A stretch of 64,000 bases of DNA, taken from the NCBI GenBank assembly GCA_025355585.1, contig JANXZJ010000193.1, positions 98,026-162,025 on the forward strand. Direction: 5' to 3'. The stretch comes from Mariniphaga sp. (GTDB lineage Bacteria > Bacteroidota > Bacteroidia > Bacteroidales > Prolixibacteraceae). The notes under the pieces were generated by a model. That model was not told the DNA's origin. It worked only from the letters and a program-made list of their open reading frames with translations, and searched no databases. Shown here piece by piece: positions 18,727 to 26,664 of the stretch. The position numbers and the translations under genes are program-made. The first letter of the stretch is position 1. The number at the start of each line of letters is the position of its first letter.

Positions 18727-19971
18727 ATGAGATTTCTAATCAAAAAACACTTTCTGTTTGTGTTAATTTTCACCCTTGTTACAACCTCGCTATCGGCGAG
18801 GAGAGTAAAAACCGGATTGGAAATACTTAAAGCACAAAATTTCTCACCGATCAAAGGTAAAAGAGTTGGGTTAATCACCAATCCAACGGGTGTTGACATG
18901 AACCTTCAATCAACGGTCGACCTTTTCTTTCATTCAAAGGAATTTAAACTGGTTGCACTCTATGGACCGGAGCATGGCGTTCGCGGTGATTATACTGCAG
19001 GTACCTCTGTTTCAACTGTCAGAGATACTGATACAGGATTACCTGTCTACAGTATCTATGGAAAGACACGTAAACCTACAACTGAGATGCTCAAGGATAT
19101 TGATGTTCTGGTATATGACATACAGGATATTGGATCACGATCATATACTTACATCAGTTCGTTAGGATTGGCGATGGAAGCTGCTGCTGAAAACAACATC
19201 GAATTCGTTGTTTTGGACAGACCAAATCCTTTGGGAGGACTTAAGATGGAAGGATGTCTTACTGAGCCCGGGTTTACCTCATTCGTGAGCCAATTTCCGA
19301 TTCCTTATATTCACGGACTTACAGTTGGTGAGTTAGCTACTTTTCTAAATGAAGAGGGTTTGCTGGCGAATAAGATAAAGTGCAAACTTACTGTAATTCC
19401 AATGAAAGGTTGGAAACGAAAGATGACATTCGAAAAAACTGGACTGCCTTGGATCCCTTCCTCTCCACATATTCCTCATAACTATTCATCGGTTTTCTAT
19501 CCGATTTCCGGTATTCTGGGCGAGCTTTATGTGATGAGTATTGGTGTTGGTTATACGCTTCCTTTTCAACTTTTTGCCGCTGAATGGATCAATGCCGACA
19601 GTCTTGCTAAAAACATGAATGAGTTGAAACTTCCGGGTGTGCAGTTTCGTCCTATCCATTTTACTCCTTATTACAGCGTTTCCAAAGATAAGGTAATACA
19701 TGGTGTGCAGGTATACGTCACTGATTACGGGAAAGCGGAATTGTCACTTGTCCAATTCTATGTGCTACAGGAATGTCACCTGCTTTGGCCCGAAAAAGAT
19801 GTCTTCAGGATGTGCGAAAAATCACGATTAAATATGTTTGATAAAGTTTGTGGTACTGATAAGGTAAGGATTGAATTTTCCAAAACTTTCCGTGTAGAAT
19901 CAATTCAACAGCTCTGGGAAAAGGATATTGTTGCTTTCAGGAAGAAGGCTAAACGATACTTTCTGTATTGA
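18727..19971 (+). CDS. namZ: Exo-beta-N-acetylmuramidase NamZ family (DUF1343)
   Basis: I choose ATG 18727 because MRFLIKKHFLFVLIFTLV begins a clean signal peptide; an in-frame GTG at 18691 would add 12 residues of no signal character. The 414-residue protein has DUF1343 hallmarks: GLITNPTGVD, GPEHGVRGDY, VYDIQDIGSRSYTY and DRPNPLGG. Members of this family from Bacillus and Tannerella release terminal MurNAc from peptidoglycan fragments. It is divergent from the transglutaminase gene and completes the set with the MurK-like kinase and MurQ 28 kb away. The enzyme should act in the periplasm. Confidence 0.87.
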   Translation: MRFLIKKHFLFVLIFTLVTTSLSARRVKTGLEILKAQNFSPIKGKRVGLITNPTGVDMNLQSTVDLFFHSKEFKLVALYGPEHGVRGDYTAGTSVSTVRDTDTGLPVYSIYGKTRKPTTEMLKDIDVLVYDIQDIGSRSYTYISSLGLAMEAAAENNIEFVVLDRPNPLGGLKMEGCLTEPGFTSFVSQFPIPYIHGLTVGELATFLNEEGLLANKIKCKLTVIPMKGWKRKMTFEKTGLPWIPSSPHIPHNYSSVFYPISGILGELYVMSIGVGYTLPFQLFAAEWINADSLAKNMNELKLPGVQFRPIHFTPYYSVSKDKVIHGVQVYVTDYGKAELSLVQFYVLQECHLLWPEKDVFRMCEKSRLNMFDKVCGTDKVRIEFSKTFRVESIQQLWEKDIVAFRKKAKRYFLY

Positions 19972-20364
19972 AATAGCTAAATGTTAAAAATTAATTAGCC
20001 GATTATTGTTTTTTGTGATATATATACATAAATATTAGTGCATTAGATTGCTTTCTTAATAGAATATGCAATACTATTCCAATACATTAGTCATTAATTA
20101 TTATTTTGAAGTCTATTACTTAGATAGATGTTTAAGTAAATTTATAGGTGTAAAATATTTTACACAGTAAAAAAACAGGTTGGCTCAAAAAACATCTAAT
20201 GATTTAATTGACAGTCTGTTTTTATATTTAATTCGTGTATAAAATCAATTACGCATATTAAGATTCATTATAAATTATAGGAACTGGTAGGTCAGTTTTA
20301 TGATTTGATTGTTAATTCTTTATATTGACCGTAAATTTATATAAAATCTTAGAGGAGATATCAT
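19972..20364. other. Intergenic region before the cytochrome operon
   Basis: About 390 bp, very AT-rich, without a convincing long reading frame. It contains a perfect 18-nt palindrome (20148-20165, listed separately). A long stretch of A/T near 19990-20060 and 20210-20345 gives no clear structure. No terminator for namZ is obvious. The promoter of the operon is presumably between the palindrome and the leader ORF. Confidence 0.5.
20148..20165. promoter_or_regulatory. Perfect 18-nt palindrome, candidate operator
   Basis: GTGTAAAATATTTTACAC is its own reverse complement. It lies 217 nt upstream of the leader ORF and 277 nt upstream of the b-type cytochrome gene. Symmetry and size suit a dimeric regulator such as a CRP/FNR-family protein, but the half-site does not match the classic FNR sequence. 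No regulator gene is next to it. Confidence 0.4.
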
Positions 20365-20442
20365 ATGGGTGGATTTAAATTGGAATTTCAAAAGTTATGT
20401 TTACCAAGGCTATTTTTAAATAACCAAAAATGTAACGGATAA
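20365..20442 (+). CDS. Short leader ORF (25 codons) coupled to the cytochrome gene
   Basis: ATG 20365 is preceded by AGAGGAG (20351-20357), one of few strong Shine-Dalgarno-like sequences in this window, at normal spacing. The frame encodes 25 residues beginning MGGFKLEFQKLC, rich in Leu, Lys and Phe, with Cys at positions 12 and 23. Its stop TAA shares one base with the next gene's start (TAATG at 20440-20444). This is the pattern of translational coupling by a leader peptide. The peptide itself resembles nothing I know; it could also be a remnant of a larger gene. Confidence 0.45.
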   Translation: MGGFKLEFQKLCLPRLFLNNQKCNG

Positions 20443-21227
20443 TGACAAAGGTAGTTCACCAGTTGATTCGGTCGTCTTATGTGGCAGTGGTTTTAATGAC
20501 TTTAGTTTTGCTGGGTTATTTTGGTTTTTCCTTTTACAACCTTCCTATCGAAGAACGATATTTTCATTCAGACTATGCAATATTTAAACCCAGCGGTTTA
20601 TTGGGACATGGTTTAGGCATTATTGGAACATTGCTTATACTGATTGGCGTTTTCTCGTATATGGCACGAAAAAGATTTCATATCTTTTCGCGTATCGGGG
20701 TATTAAAATACTGGCTTGAATTCCATATTTTTCTTTGTTCATTAGGACCTGTTTTGATACTCTATCACACCTCCTTTAAATTTGGTGGAATTGTATCTGT
20801 TAGTTTCTGGAGTCTGGTTGCGGTTGTGGCAAGTGGTATTATAGGTCGTTTTATTTATTTGCAAATACCTCGCTCTATCGAAGGAAGAGAATTAAGTTGG
20901 CTGGAAGTGCAGAATATGAGAAATGAGCTTAATAATGAGTTAAAGACGAAATTCAATGTCGATATTTCCGAAATCAAAACGGGAAAATCTTTTGAGGTAG
21001 TTTCGGAATTAAGAACTTTAAAACTCTCTGCATCTGACTTTAGGAAAGTTAAACAATTAATAGTCCGTCAGAGATTGCTGACGCGAAGAATGGCAAGACT
21101 CGATATGATGCAAAATATTTTCAAGTACTGGCATGTTGCTCACTTGCCTTTTGCATTAATCATGTTGATTGTAATGATAATACATGTTGCTGTAGTTCTC
21201 ACCTTTGGTTATAAATGGATATTTTGA
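20442..21227 (+). CDS. Di-heme b-type membrane cytochrome (predicted)
   Basis: The 261-residue inner-membrane protein has five likely helices: about 12-32, 52-73, 88-110, 117-140 and 230-257. Two histidine pairs, His95/His109 and His234/His248, each 14 residues apart within a helix, give the classic bis-heme b ligand pattern seen in b-type cytochromes and ferric reductase-like proteins. A charged cytoplasmic or periplasmic loop (145-225) separates helices 4 and 5. The start overlaps the leader ORF stop, and the flavoprotein begins 4 nt after the stop, so the two are tightly coupled. A role in passing electrons between quinone/flavoprotein and periplasmic hemes is inferred. Confidence 0.7.
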   Translation: MTKVVHQLIRSSYVAVVLMTLVLLGYFGFSFYNLPIEERYFHSDYAIFKPSGLLGHGLGIIGTLLILIGVFSYMARKRFHIFSRIGVLKYWLEFHIFLCSLGPVLILYHTSFKFGGIVSVSFWSLVAVVASGIIGRFIYLQIPRSIEGRELSWLEVQNMRNELNNELKTKFNVDISEIKTGKSFEVVSELRTLKLSASDFRKVKQLIVRQRLLTRRMARLDMMQNIFKYWHVAHLPFALIMLIVMIIHVAVVLTFGYKWIF

Positions 21228-21231
21228 TATT

Positions 21232-22566
21232 ATGGATACAGTAATAGAAGAGGTTGTTATTTATGGTGTTACAGCTATTCTCATCCTGGTTGTATTGTAC
21301 ATCTATATTCGAAAGCAAAAGCTGGAATCGCGTGAAGTCAGTGCGAAAATAGAGCAGGCAAAAGAGGATGGCGTATACGAACCAGTCTCTTTATACCCGG
21401 TTGTTGATCAACGAAGGTGCATCAAAAGCGGTGCATGCATAAAGGCTTGTCCTGAAGATAATATTTTAGGTATAAGGAACGGCAAAGCGACGATAATTAA
21501 CGCATCGCATTGTATTGGTCATGGCGCATGTTTTCGGGCCTGTCCTGTAGAGGCAATTTCGTTATATATCGGTACCGAAAAAAGGGGCGTCGATTTGCCG
21601 CATGTAAACCCTAATTTTGAGACGAATGTTCCAGGCATTTTTATTGCTGGTGAATTAGGAGGAATGGGACTAATAAAAAATGCAGTCACCCAGGGGCGAG
21701 AAGCGGTCGAAAATATTGCAAAATCTATTAATAAAGACTCTCAGGCTTCTTACGATTTAATTGTTGTAGGCTCAGGTCCTGCTGGTATTTCGGCTACTCT
21801 TTCAGCCAAGGAATTAAATTTAAGAGTATTAACATTGGAGCAAGATACTTTGGGGGGTACTGTTTACACTTTTCCGCGAGCCAAAATTGTGATGACCTCT
21901 TCTATGGATTTGCCATTGTACGGTAAGGTTAATTTTAAAGAAACGTCAAAGTCGCAATTACTTGAATTGTGGAATTCGGTATTGGAAAAAAATAGTATTA
22001 CTATCCAGGAAAATTCGAAAGTTGAATCAATCAAACGTGAAGGCGATGTTTATCGGGTAGACACCTTGAATGGAAAAAGTTACACTACTAAAAGTGTACT
22101 ACTCGCAATTGGCAGGCGTGGAACTCCCCGCAAGCTGAATGTACCTGGTGAAGATACTGAAAAAGTAGCTTATCGGCTTTTGGAACCGGAGTTAATCAAA
22201 AATAAAAAAATCATTGTAGTGGGCGGCGGCGATTCGGCAATAGAGTCCGCTTTGCTTCTTGCAGATCAGAATAAGGTGACCATCTCTTATCGTAGCAATG
22301 CTTTTAGCCGAATCAAGCCTAAAAATGCTGAAAATATAAATATAGCCGTCAAAAGCGGATTGATTGATTTAAAGCTTAATTCGAATATTGTCTCAATAGA
22401 AACTGATTCAATACATTACACTGAAAATGATTCCAAAGAGGTATTAAAAATGGCGAATGATTTTGTATTCATATTTGCCGGTGGTGAACTTCCAACTCAA
22501 TTCCTTAGAAAAATAGGAATTGAAATTACCACCAAATATGGTGAAGCTATATTGAAGCACAGATAA
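21232..22566 (+). CDS. Membrane-anchored Fe-S flavoprotein oxidoreductase, rearranged domain order
   Basis: I choose ATG 21232; an upstream TTG at 21205 lies inside the previous gene. The 444-residue protein has one N-terminal membrane helix (about 8-27), then a two-cluster ferredoxin-like domain with Cys63, 69, 73 and Cys94, 100, 104. The second position of each CxxCxxC motif is Ser66 or His97. Next comes a NVPGIFIAGELGG motif typical of the C-terminus of thioredoxin-reductase folds, then FAD-binding VVGSGPAG (178-185) and a second nucleotide motif VVGGGDSAIES. No CxxC disulfide is seen. It probably transfers electrons between NAD(P)H and the neighbouring b cytochrome at the inner membrane. 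Confidence 0.78.
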   Translation: MDTVIEEVVIYGVTAILILVVLYIYIRKQKLESREVSAKIEQAKEDGVYEPVSLYPVVDQRRCIKSGACIKACPEDNILGIRNGKATIINASHCIGHGACFRACPVEAISLYIGTEKRGVDLPHVNPNFETNVPGIFIAGELGGMGLIKNAVTQGREAVENIAKSINKDSQASYDLIVVGSGPAGISATLSAKELNLRVLTLEQDTLGGTVYTFPRAKIVMTSSMDLPLYGKVNFKETSKSQLLELWNSVLEKNSITIQENSKVESIKREGDVYRVDTLNGKSYTTKSVLLAIGRRGTPRKLNVPGEDTEKVAYRLLEPELIKNKKIIVVGGGDSAIESALLLADQNKVTISYRSNAFSRIKPKNAENINIAVKSGLIDLKLNSNIVSIETDSIHYTENDSKEVLKMANDFVFIFAGGELPTQFLRKIGIEITTKYGEAILKHR

Positions 22567-22626
22567 ATCCGTTGTCATTTAGTTTAAAGTTTTCGTTGCA
22601 TATTTTATTGATTTAAAGCATTTTTG

Positions 22627-24240
22627 ATGAAATTGGTCCAATTTATTATATTATTTTCAATATTCCTTGTTGGAGGATACGATGTATCTGCTCAGATTTC
22701 ACCTGGTGAGCTGAGTAAAGTACATGCCGATTTGGAAGGTGTAAGCAATTGCACCAAATGCCACGATGTTGGAAACAAAGTAACCAGAGAGAAGTGTCTG
22801 GATTGCCACAAAGAGATCAATTTGCTTATTAAGGCTAAAGAAGGATTTCATGCATCAGCTGAAGTCAATGGAAAAGATTGCTTCGTCTGTCATAATGATC
22901 ACCATGGACGTAATTTTCAGATAGTAAAGTTCGATAAGACATCATTTAATCATGCTAAAACTGGTTTCGAGCTTAAAGGAGCACATGCACGCGAAGATTG
23001 TAAAGCATGTAATTGTAAATCTTGCCATAAACCTGCCTTTATTAAAGATCCGAAATTAAAGAAAAATACATCGACTTATCTGGGATTAAAACAGGAATGC
23101 CTTTCATGTCACGACGATTTTCACAAAGGGAAAATGGCACCAAATTGTAATACCTGTCACGGATTTGATTCTTTTAAAAACGCAACTGGATTTGATCACA
23201 ATACAACAAAATTCCCATTAGTGGGAAAACACAAGAATTTGGATTGTAAGAAATGCCACAAACCGGAAATTGTGGATGGTAAAACAGTTCAAAAATTCGC
23301 AGGAACTGAATTCACTAACTGTACCAGTTGTCACAAAGATGCGCATCAAAACAAATTTGGGCAAAATTGTAAACAGTGTCATTCAGAAGAATCATTTCAT
23401 GCCATCAAAGGAACAGGCAATTTCGATCACGATAAAACAGATTTTAAACTTGTTGGTAAGCACCAGTTAGTTGCCTGTAAATTATGTCACAAAACCAGTC
23501 TTACAGCTCCGATTAAATTTGGTAAATGCACAGACTGTCATGCCGACTATCATAAGAAGGAATTTGTCAAGGATGGAATTGCCCCTGATTGCAATGAGTG
23601 CCACGATAATAAAGGATTTGCAGAGAGCTCATTCACTGTCGAAAAGCATAATTTTTCGAAATTCAAGCTCGAAGGTGCCCATTTGGCTACACCTTGTACT
23701 GCCTGTCATAAAAAACAGGAAAATTGGACATTTAGAAAAATTGGGAGCATTTGTGTAGACTGTCATAAGAACGAGCATAAAGGATTTATTCAGGAAAAAT
23801 ATTATCAAAAAGAAAATTGTACTGAATGTCACATCGTTAATGATTGGAGGACGATTAAATTTGACCATTCCAAAACGAAATTTAAAATAGAAGGTGTACA
23901 TGCGCAACAAACTTGCGCTGCCTGTCACTATGCTAAAGATAAGGCTGGTCAACGGATTCAAAAATTTGCCGAGCTTATAGTCGACTGTTCTGGCTGTCAC
24001 AATAATTCCCACGCTGGTCAGTTTGATGTAAAAGGAAAAACAGATTGTACGAAATGTCATGGATTTGAAGATTGGAAAAAGTCCACATTTGATCATAATT
24101 CTTCAAGGTTTAAACTTGAAGGAGCTCATTTAACGGTTAGTTGTGAAAAGTGCCACAAACAGGAGGCAAATGCAAATGCAAACGGAAAGTTTATTCTATA
24201 CAAAAATAACAAGATACTATGTTCAAATTGCCATCAATAA
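22627..24240 (+). CDS. Multiheme cytochrome c with 20 CXXCH motifs
   Basis: Start is ATG 22627 (a TTG lies one codon earlier). The 537-residue protein has a signal peptide to about residue 23 (VSAQ), then 20 CXXCH heme motifs by my count, for example CTKCH, CLDCH, CFVCH, CKKCH and CSNCH at the very end. Six segments share the pattern FDH-x4-F-x-L-x-G-x-H-x4-C-x2-CH, in which the extra histidines can serve as distal ligands. One site is unusual: CKACN followed at once by CKSCH. It belongs to the cytochrome c3/c7-like multiheme class and should sit in the periplasm. The next cytochrome gene overlaps by 22 nt. Confidence 0.92.
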   Translation: MKLVQFIILFSIFLVGGYDVSAQISPGELSKVHADLEGVSNCTKCHDVGNKVTREKCLDCHKEINLLIKAKEGFHASAEVNGKDCFVCHNDHHGRNFQIVKFDKTSFNHAKTGFELKGAHAREDCKACNCKSCHKPAFIKDPKLKKNTSTYLGLKQECLSCHDDFHKGKMAPNCNTCHGFDSFKNATGFDHNTTKFPLVGKHKNLDCKKCHKPEIVDGKTVQKFAGTEFTNCTSCHKDAHQNKFGQNCKQCHSEESFHAIKGTGNFDHDKTDFKLVGKHQLVACKLCHKTSLTAPIKFGKCTDCHADYHKKEFVKDGIAPDCNECHDNKGFAESSFTVEKHNFSKFKLEGAHLATPCTACHKKQENWTFRKIGSICVDCHKNEHKGFIQEKYYQKENCTECHIVNDWRTIKFDHSKTKFKIEGVHAQQTCAACHYAKDKAGQRIQKFAELIVDCSGCHNNSHAGQFDVKGKTDCTKCHGFEDWKKSTFDHNSSRFKLEGAHLTVSCEKCHKQEANANANGKFILYKNNKILCSNCHQ

Positions 24241-26555
24241 TCATAGCCTTATTGCTGTCGTTTAATGCAATAGCTGCTAAATCTCCGCATGGTGCTAATT
24301 TTAGTATAAAGTGTGATGTTTGCCATAATCCCGAAGGTTGGACATTTAAAACCACAGGTAATACGTTTGATCATTCCATAACCACCTTTCCGTTAGTTGG
24401 ACAGCACAAGGCCATTGATTGTAAAAAATGTCATGCTGATTTGGTGTTCTCAAGTACAAAAACTACATGTATCTCTTGCCATAAAGACATGCATCAGCAG
24501 ACCGTAGGACAAGATTGCGAAAGATGTCATACGCCAAGAAGCTGGATAGTGTCGAACATTACTGAAATTCACAGGCAAAGCAGATTTCCTTTAAATGGAC
24601 AACATGCCCAGATTGATTGTTCCCAATGTCACAAATCGGCTTCTCTTTTGAGGTTTGATCCCATGGGAGCGGAATGCCTTGATTGTCACTCTGCAACTTT
24701 TAACGCAACTACAAATCCTTCTCATATTGCATCTAAATTCCCGAAAGATTGCTTCCTCTGCCATAATGAAAAAGGGTGGCAACCTGCAAAGTTTAATCAC
24801 AACACGAGCACATCCTTCCCTTTAACCGGCGGTCATGTCGGTATTGATTGCGCCAGTTGCCATGCCAAAGGATATGCCGGAACTGCCACTGACTGCGCCA
24901 GTTGTCACATAAAGAATTATAACACCACTACTGCTCCTGCGCACGCAACTGCCAAATTCACGACTGATTGTATTACCTGTCATACTACTGCATCATGGAC
25001 GTCAGCTACATTTAATCACAATACCAGTACAACTTTTCCATTAACAGGAGGGCATATCGGTGTTTCATGCATCAGTTGCCATTCCAAAGGTTACGCAGGA
25101 ACCTCCACAGATTGTGTAAGTTGTCATTTAGCAAATTACAATGCAACGAAAGATCCTGCTCATGCGACTGCCAAATTTCCAACTGACTGCAAAACCTGTC
25201 ATACTTCAATTGCATGGACGCCTTCGACTTTTAATCACAATACAAGCACAACCTTTCCTTTAGCCGGTGCACATATCGGTGTTTCATGTATTAGTTGTCA
25301 TGCCAAGGGTTATGTTGGAACCTCCACCGATTGCGTGAGTTGTCATTTAACGAACTACAATGCAACGACGAATCCATCGCATGTGACAGCAAAATACTCC
25401 ACAGATTGCAAAACTTGTCACTCTTCATCAGCCTGGGTTCCGTCAACATTTAATCACAACACCAGTACCGCGTTTCCTTTAACTGGTCGTCACATAGGTG
25501 TAAGTTGCATTAGTTGTCATTCAGCAGGTTATGTTGGAACCTCAGCCGAATGCGTGAGTTGTCATTTGGCTAATTATAACGCGACGACAAATCCATCGCA
25601 TGTGACTGCGAAATACTCAACAGATTGCAAAACATGTCATACGTCTGTAGGTTGGGTACCTTCGACATTTAATCACAATACGAGCACGGCCTTCCCATTA
25701 ACCGGCAGTCACGTTGGTGTTGCCTGCATTAGTTGCCACTCCAAGGGTTATACCGGAACTTCTGCGCTTTGTGAGAGTTGCCATTTAACGAATTACAATG
25801 CAACGACAAATCCGGCTCATGTTGCTGCTAAGTTTCCTACAGACTGTAAAACATGTCACACTTCAACAGCCTGGGCGCCATCGACATTTAATCACAATAC
25901 AAGCACGACTTTTCCATTGGCAGGTGCACATATCGGGGTATCTTGCATCAGTTGTCATTCAAAGGGCTACGTAGGAACTTTAACTGATTGTGCCAGTTGT
26001 CATTTAGCAAATTACAATGCGACAACAAATCCGGCACATGCCACTGCAAAATTCTCAACAGACTGCAAGACCTGTCATACGGTAACGGCTTGGCAACCTG
26101 CAACTTTTAATCACACCACGGGCACCACCTTTCCTATTGTCGGCGCTCATATTGGTGTCACTTGCATCAGTTGTCACTCAAAAGGTTATGTTGGAATTTC
26201 CACTGATTGTTACAGTTGTCATGTGACGAATTACAATGCAACAACGAATCCGGTTCATGCAGCAGCGAAGTTCCCGACTACTTGTCTTTCGTGTCATACG
26301 CAAACCGGATGGACACCTTCTACTTACAATCACGATACGCAATATTTCCCGATTAACAGCGGAAGGCATAAAGGCGCATGGACTTTGTGTACTGAATGTC
26401 ATACTACTGCAACAAATTATGCAGTTTTCAATTGCCTGCTTTGCCACGCTCATAGTAATAAAGCGTCTGTTGATTCACAGCATAATGGCCGAAGCGGATA
26501 TGTATACAATAGCACCAATTGTTTGTCTTGCCATCCCAGGGGCACTTCAAATTAA
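24219..26555 (+). CDS. Giant multiheme cytochrome c with 31 CXXCH motifs and 73-residue repeats
   Basis: The 778-residue protein has a signal peptide (about 1-20, AIAAKS) and 31 CXXCH motifs by my count. Residues ~177-687 consist of seven tandem 73-residue repeats, each with three hemes. Each repeat reads CxxCH..W.PSTFNHNTST.FPL.G.HIGVSCISCH.KGY.GT..DC.SCH..NYNATT.P.H. The FNH and GxH histidines are probable distal ligands. A degenerate eighth repeat follows, then a short tail with four hemes. There is no lipobox or membrane anchor. It overlaps the previous gene by 22 nt and precedes a beta-barrel gene, so a periplasm-spanning or surface heme wire is likely. Confidence 0.92.
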   Translation: MFKLPSIIIALLLSFNAIAAKSPHGANFSIKCDVCHNPEGWTFKTTGNTFDHSITTFPLVGQHKAIDCKKCHADLVFSSTKTTCISCHKDMHQQTVGQDCERCHTPRSWIVSNITEIHRQSRFPLNGQHAQIDCSQCHKSASLLRFDPMGAECLDCHSATFNATTNPSHIASKFPKDCFLCHNEKGWQPAKFNHNTSTSFPLTGGHVGIDCASCHAKGYAGTATDCASCHIKNYNTTTAPAHATAKFTTDCITCHTTASWTSATFNHNTSTTFPLTGGHIGVSCISCHSKGYAGTSTDCVSCHLANYNATKDPAHATAKFPTDCKTCHTSIAWTPSTFNHNTSTTFPLAGAHIGVSCISCHAKGYVGTSTDCVSCHLTNYNATTNPSHVTAKYSTDCKTCHSSSAWVPSTFNHNTSTAFPLTGRHIGVSCISCHSAGYVGTSAECVSCHLANYNATTNPSHVTAKYSTDCKTCHTSVGWVPSTFNHNTSTAFPLTGSHVGVACISCHSKGYTGTSALCESCHLTNYNATTNPAHVAAKFPTDCKTCHTSTAWAPSTFNHNTSTTFPLAGAHIGVSCISCHSKGYVGTLTDCASCHLANYNATTNPAHATAKFSTDCKTCHTVTAWQPATFNHTTGTTFPIVGAHIGVTCISCHSKGYVGISTDCYSCHVTNYNATTNPVHAAAKFPTTCLSCHTQTGWTPSTYNHDTQYFPINSGRHKGAWTLCTECHTTATNYAVFNCLLCHAHSNKASVDSQHNGRSGYVYNSTNCLSCHPRGTSN
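24747..26279 (+). repeat. Seven tandem 219-nt repeats inside the 31-heme cytochrome gene
   Basis: Repeat boundaries measured at the Asp codon before the first CXXCH are 24747, 24966, 25185, 25404, 25623, 25842, 26061, with 26280 starting a degenerate eighth copy. Every step is exactly 219 nt. The units differ at many silent positions and at some residues, so the array is old or under selection rather than freshly amplified. Confidence 0.93.
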
Positions 26556-26591
26556 TACGATATGGTTCTATTTGTTCCGAACATTCAAAAA

Positions 26592-26614
26592 GATGAATCG
26601 AACTTCGATTCATC
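26592..26614 (+). other. Intercistronic hairpin
   Basis: GATGAATCGAA and TTCGATTCATC are perfect 11-nt arms around a single C. The structure lies in the 109-nt gap between the 31-heme cytochrome and the beta-barrel gene. There is no T-run after it, so it is more likely an mRNA-stabilising or processing hairpin, or a partial terminator that lowers barrel expression. Confidence 0.55.
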
Positions 26615-26664
26615 GGTGCGAATTTCCTCGTATTTGGGGAAACATTTAAATAAATTATTTTAGA

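Noticed and set aside
24747..26279. A long regular repeat array that could suggest CRISPR
   Set aside because: The 219-nt units are in-frame coding repeats of a cytochrome with heme motifs; there are no short direct repeats with unique spacers.
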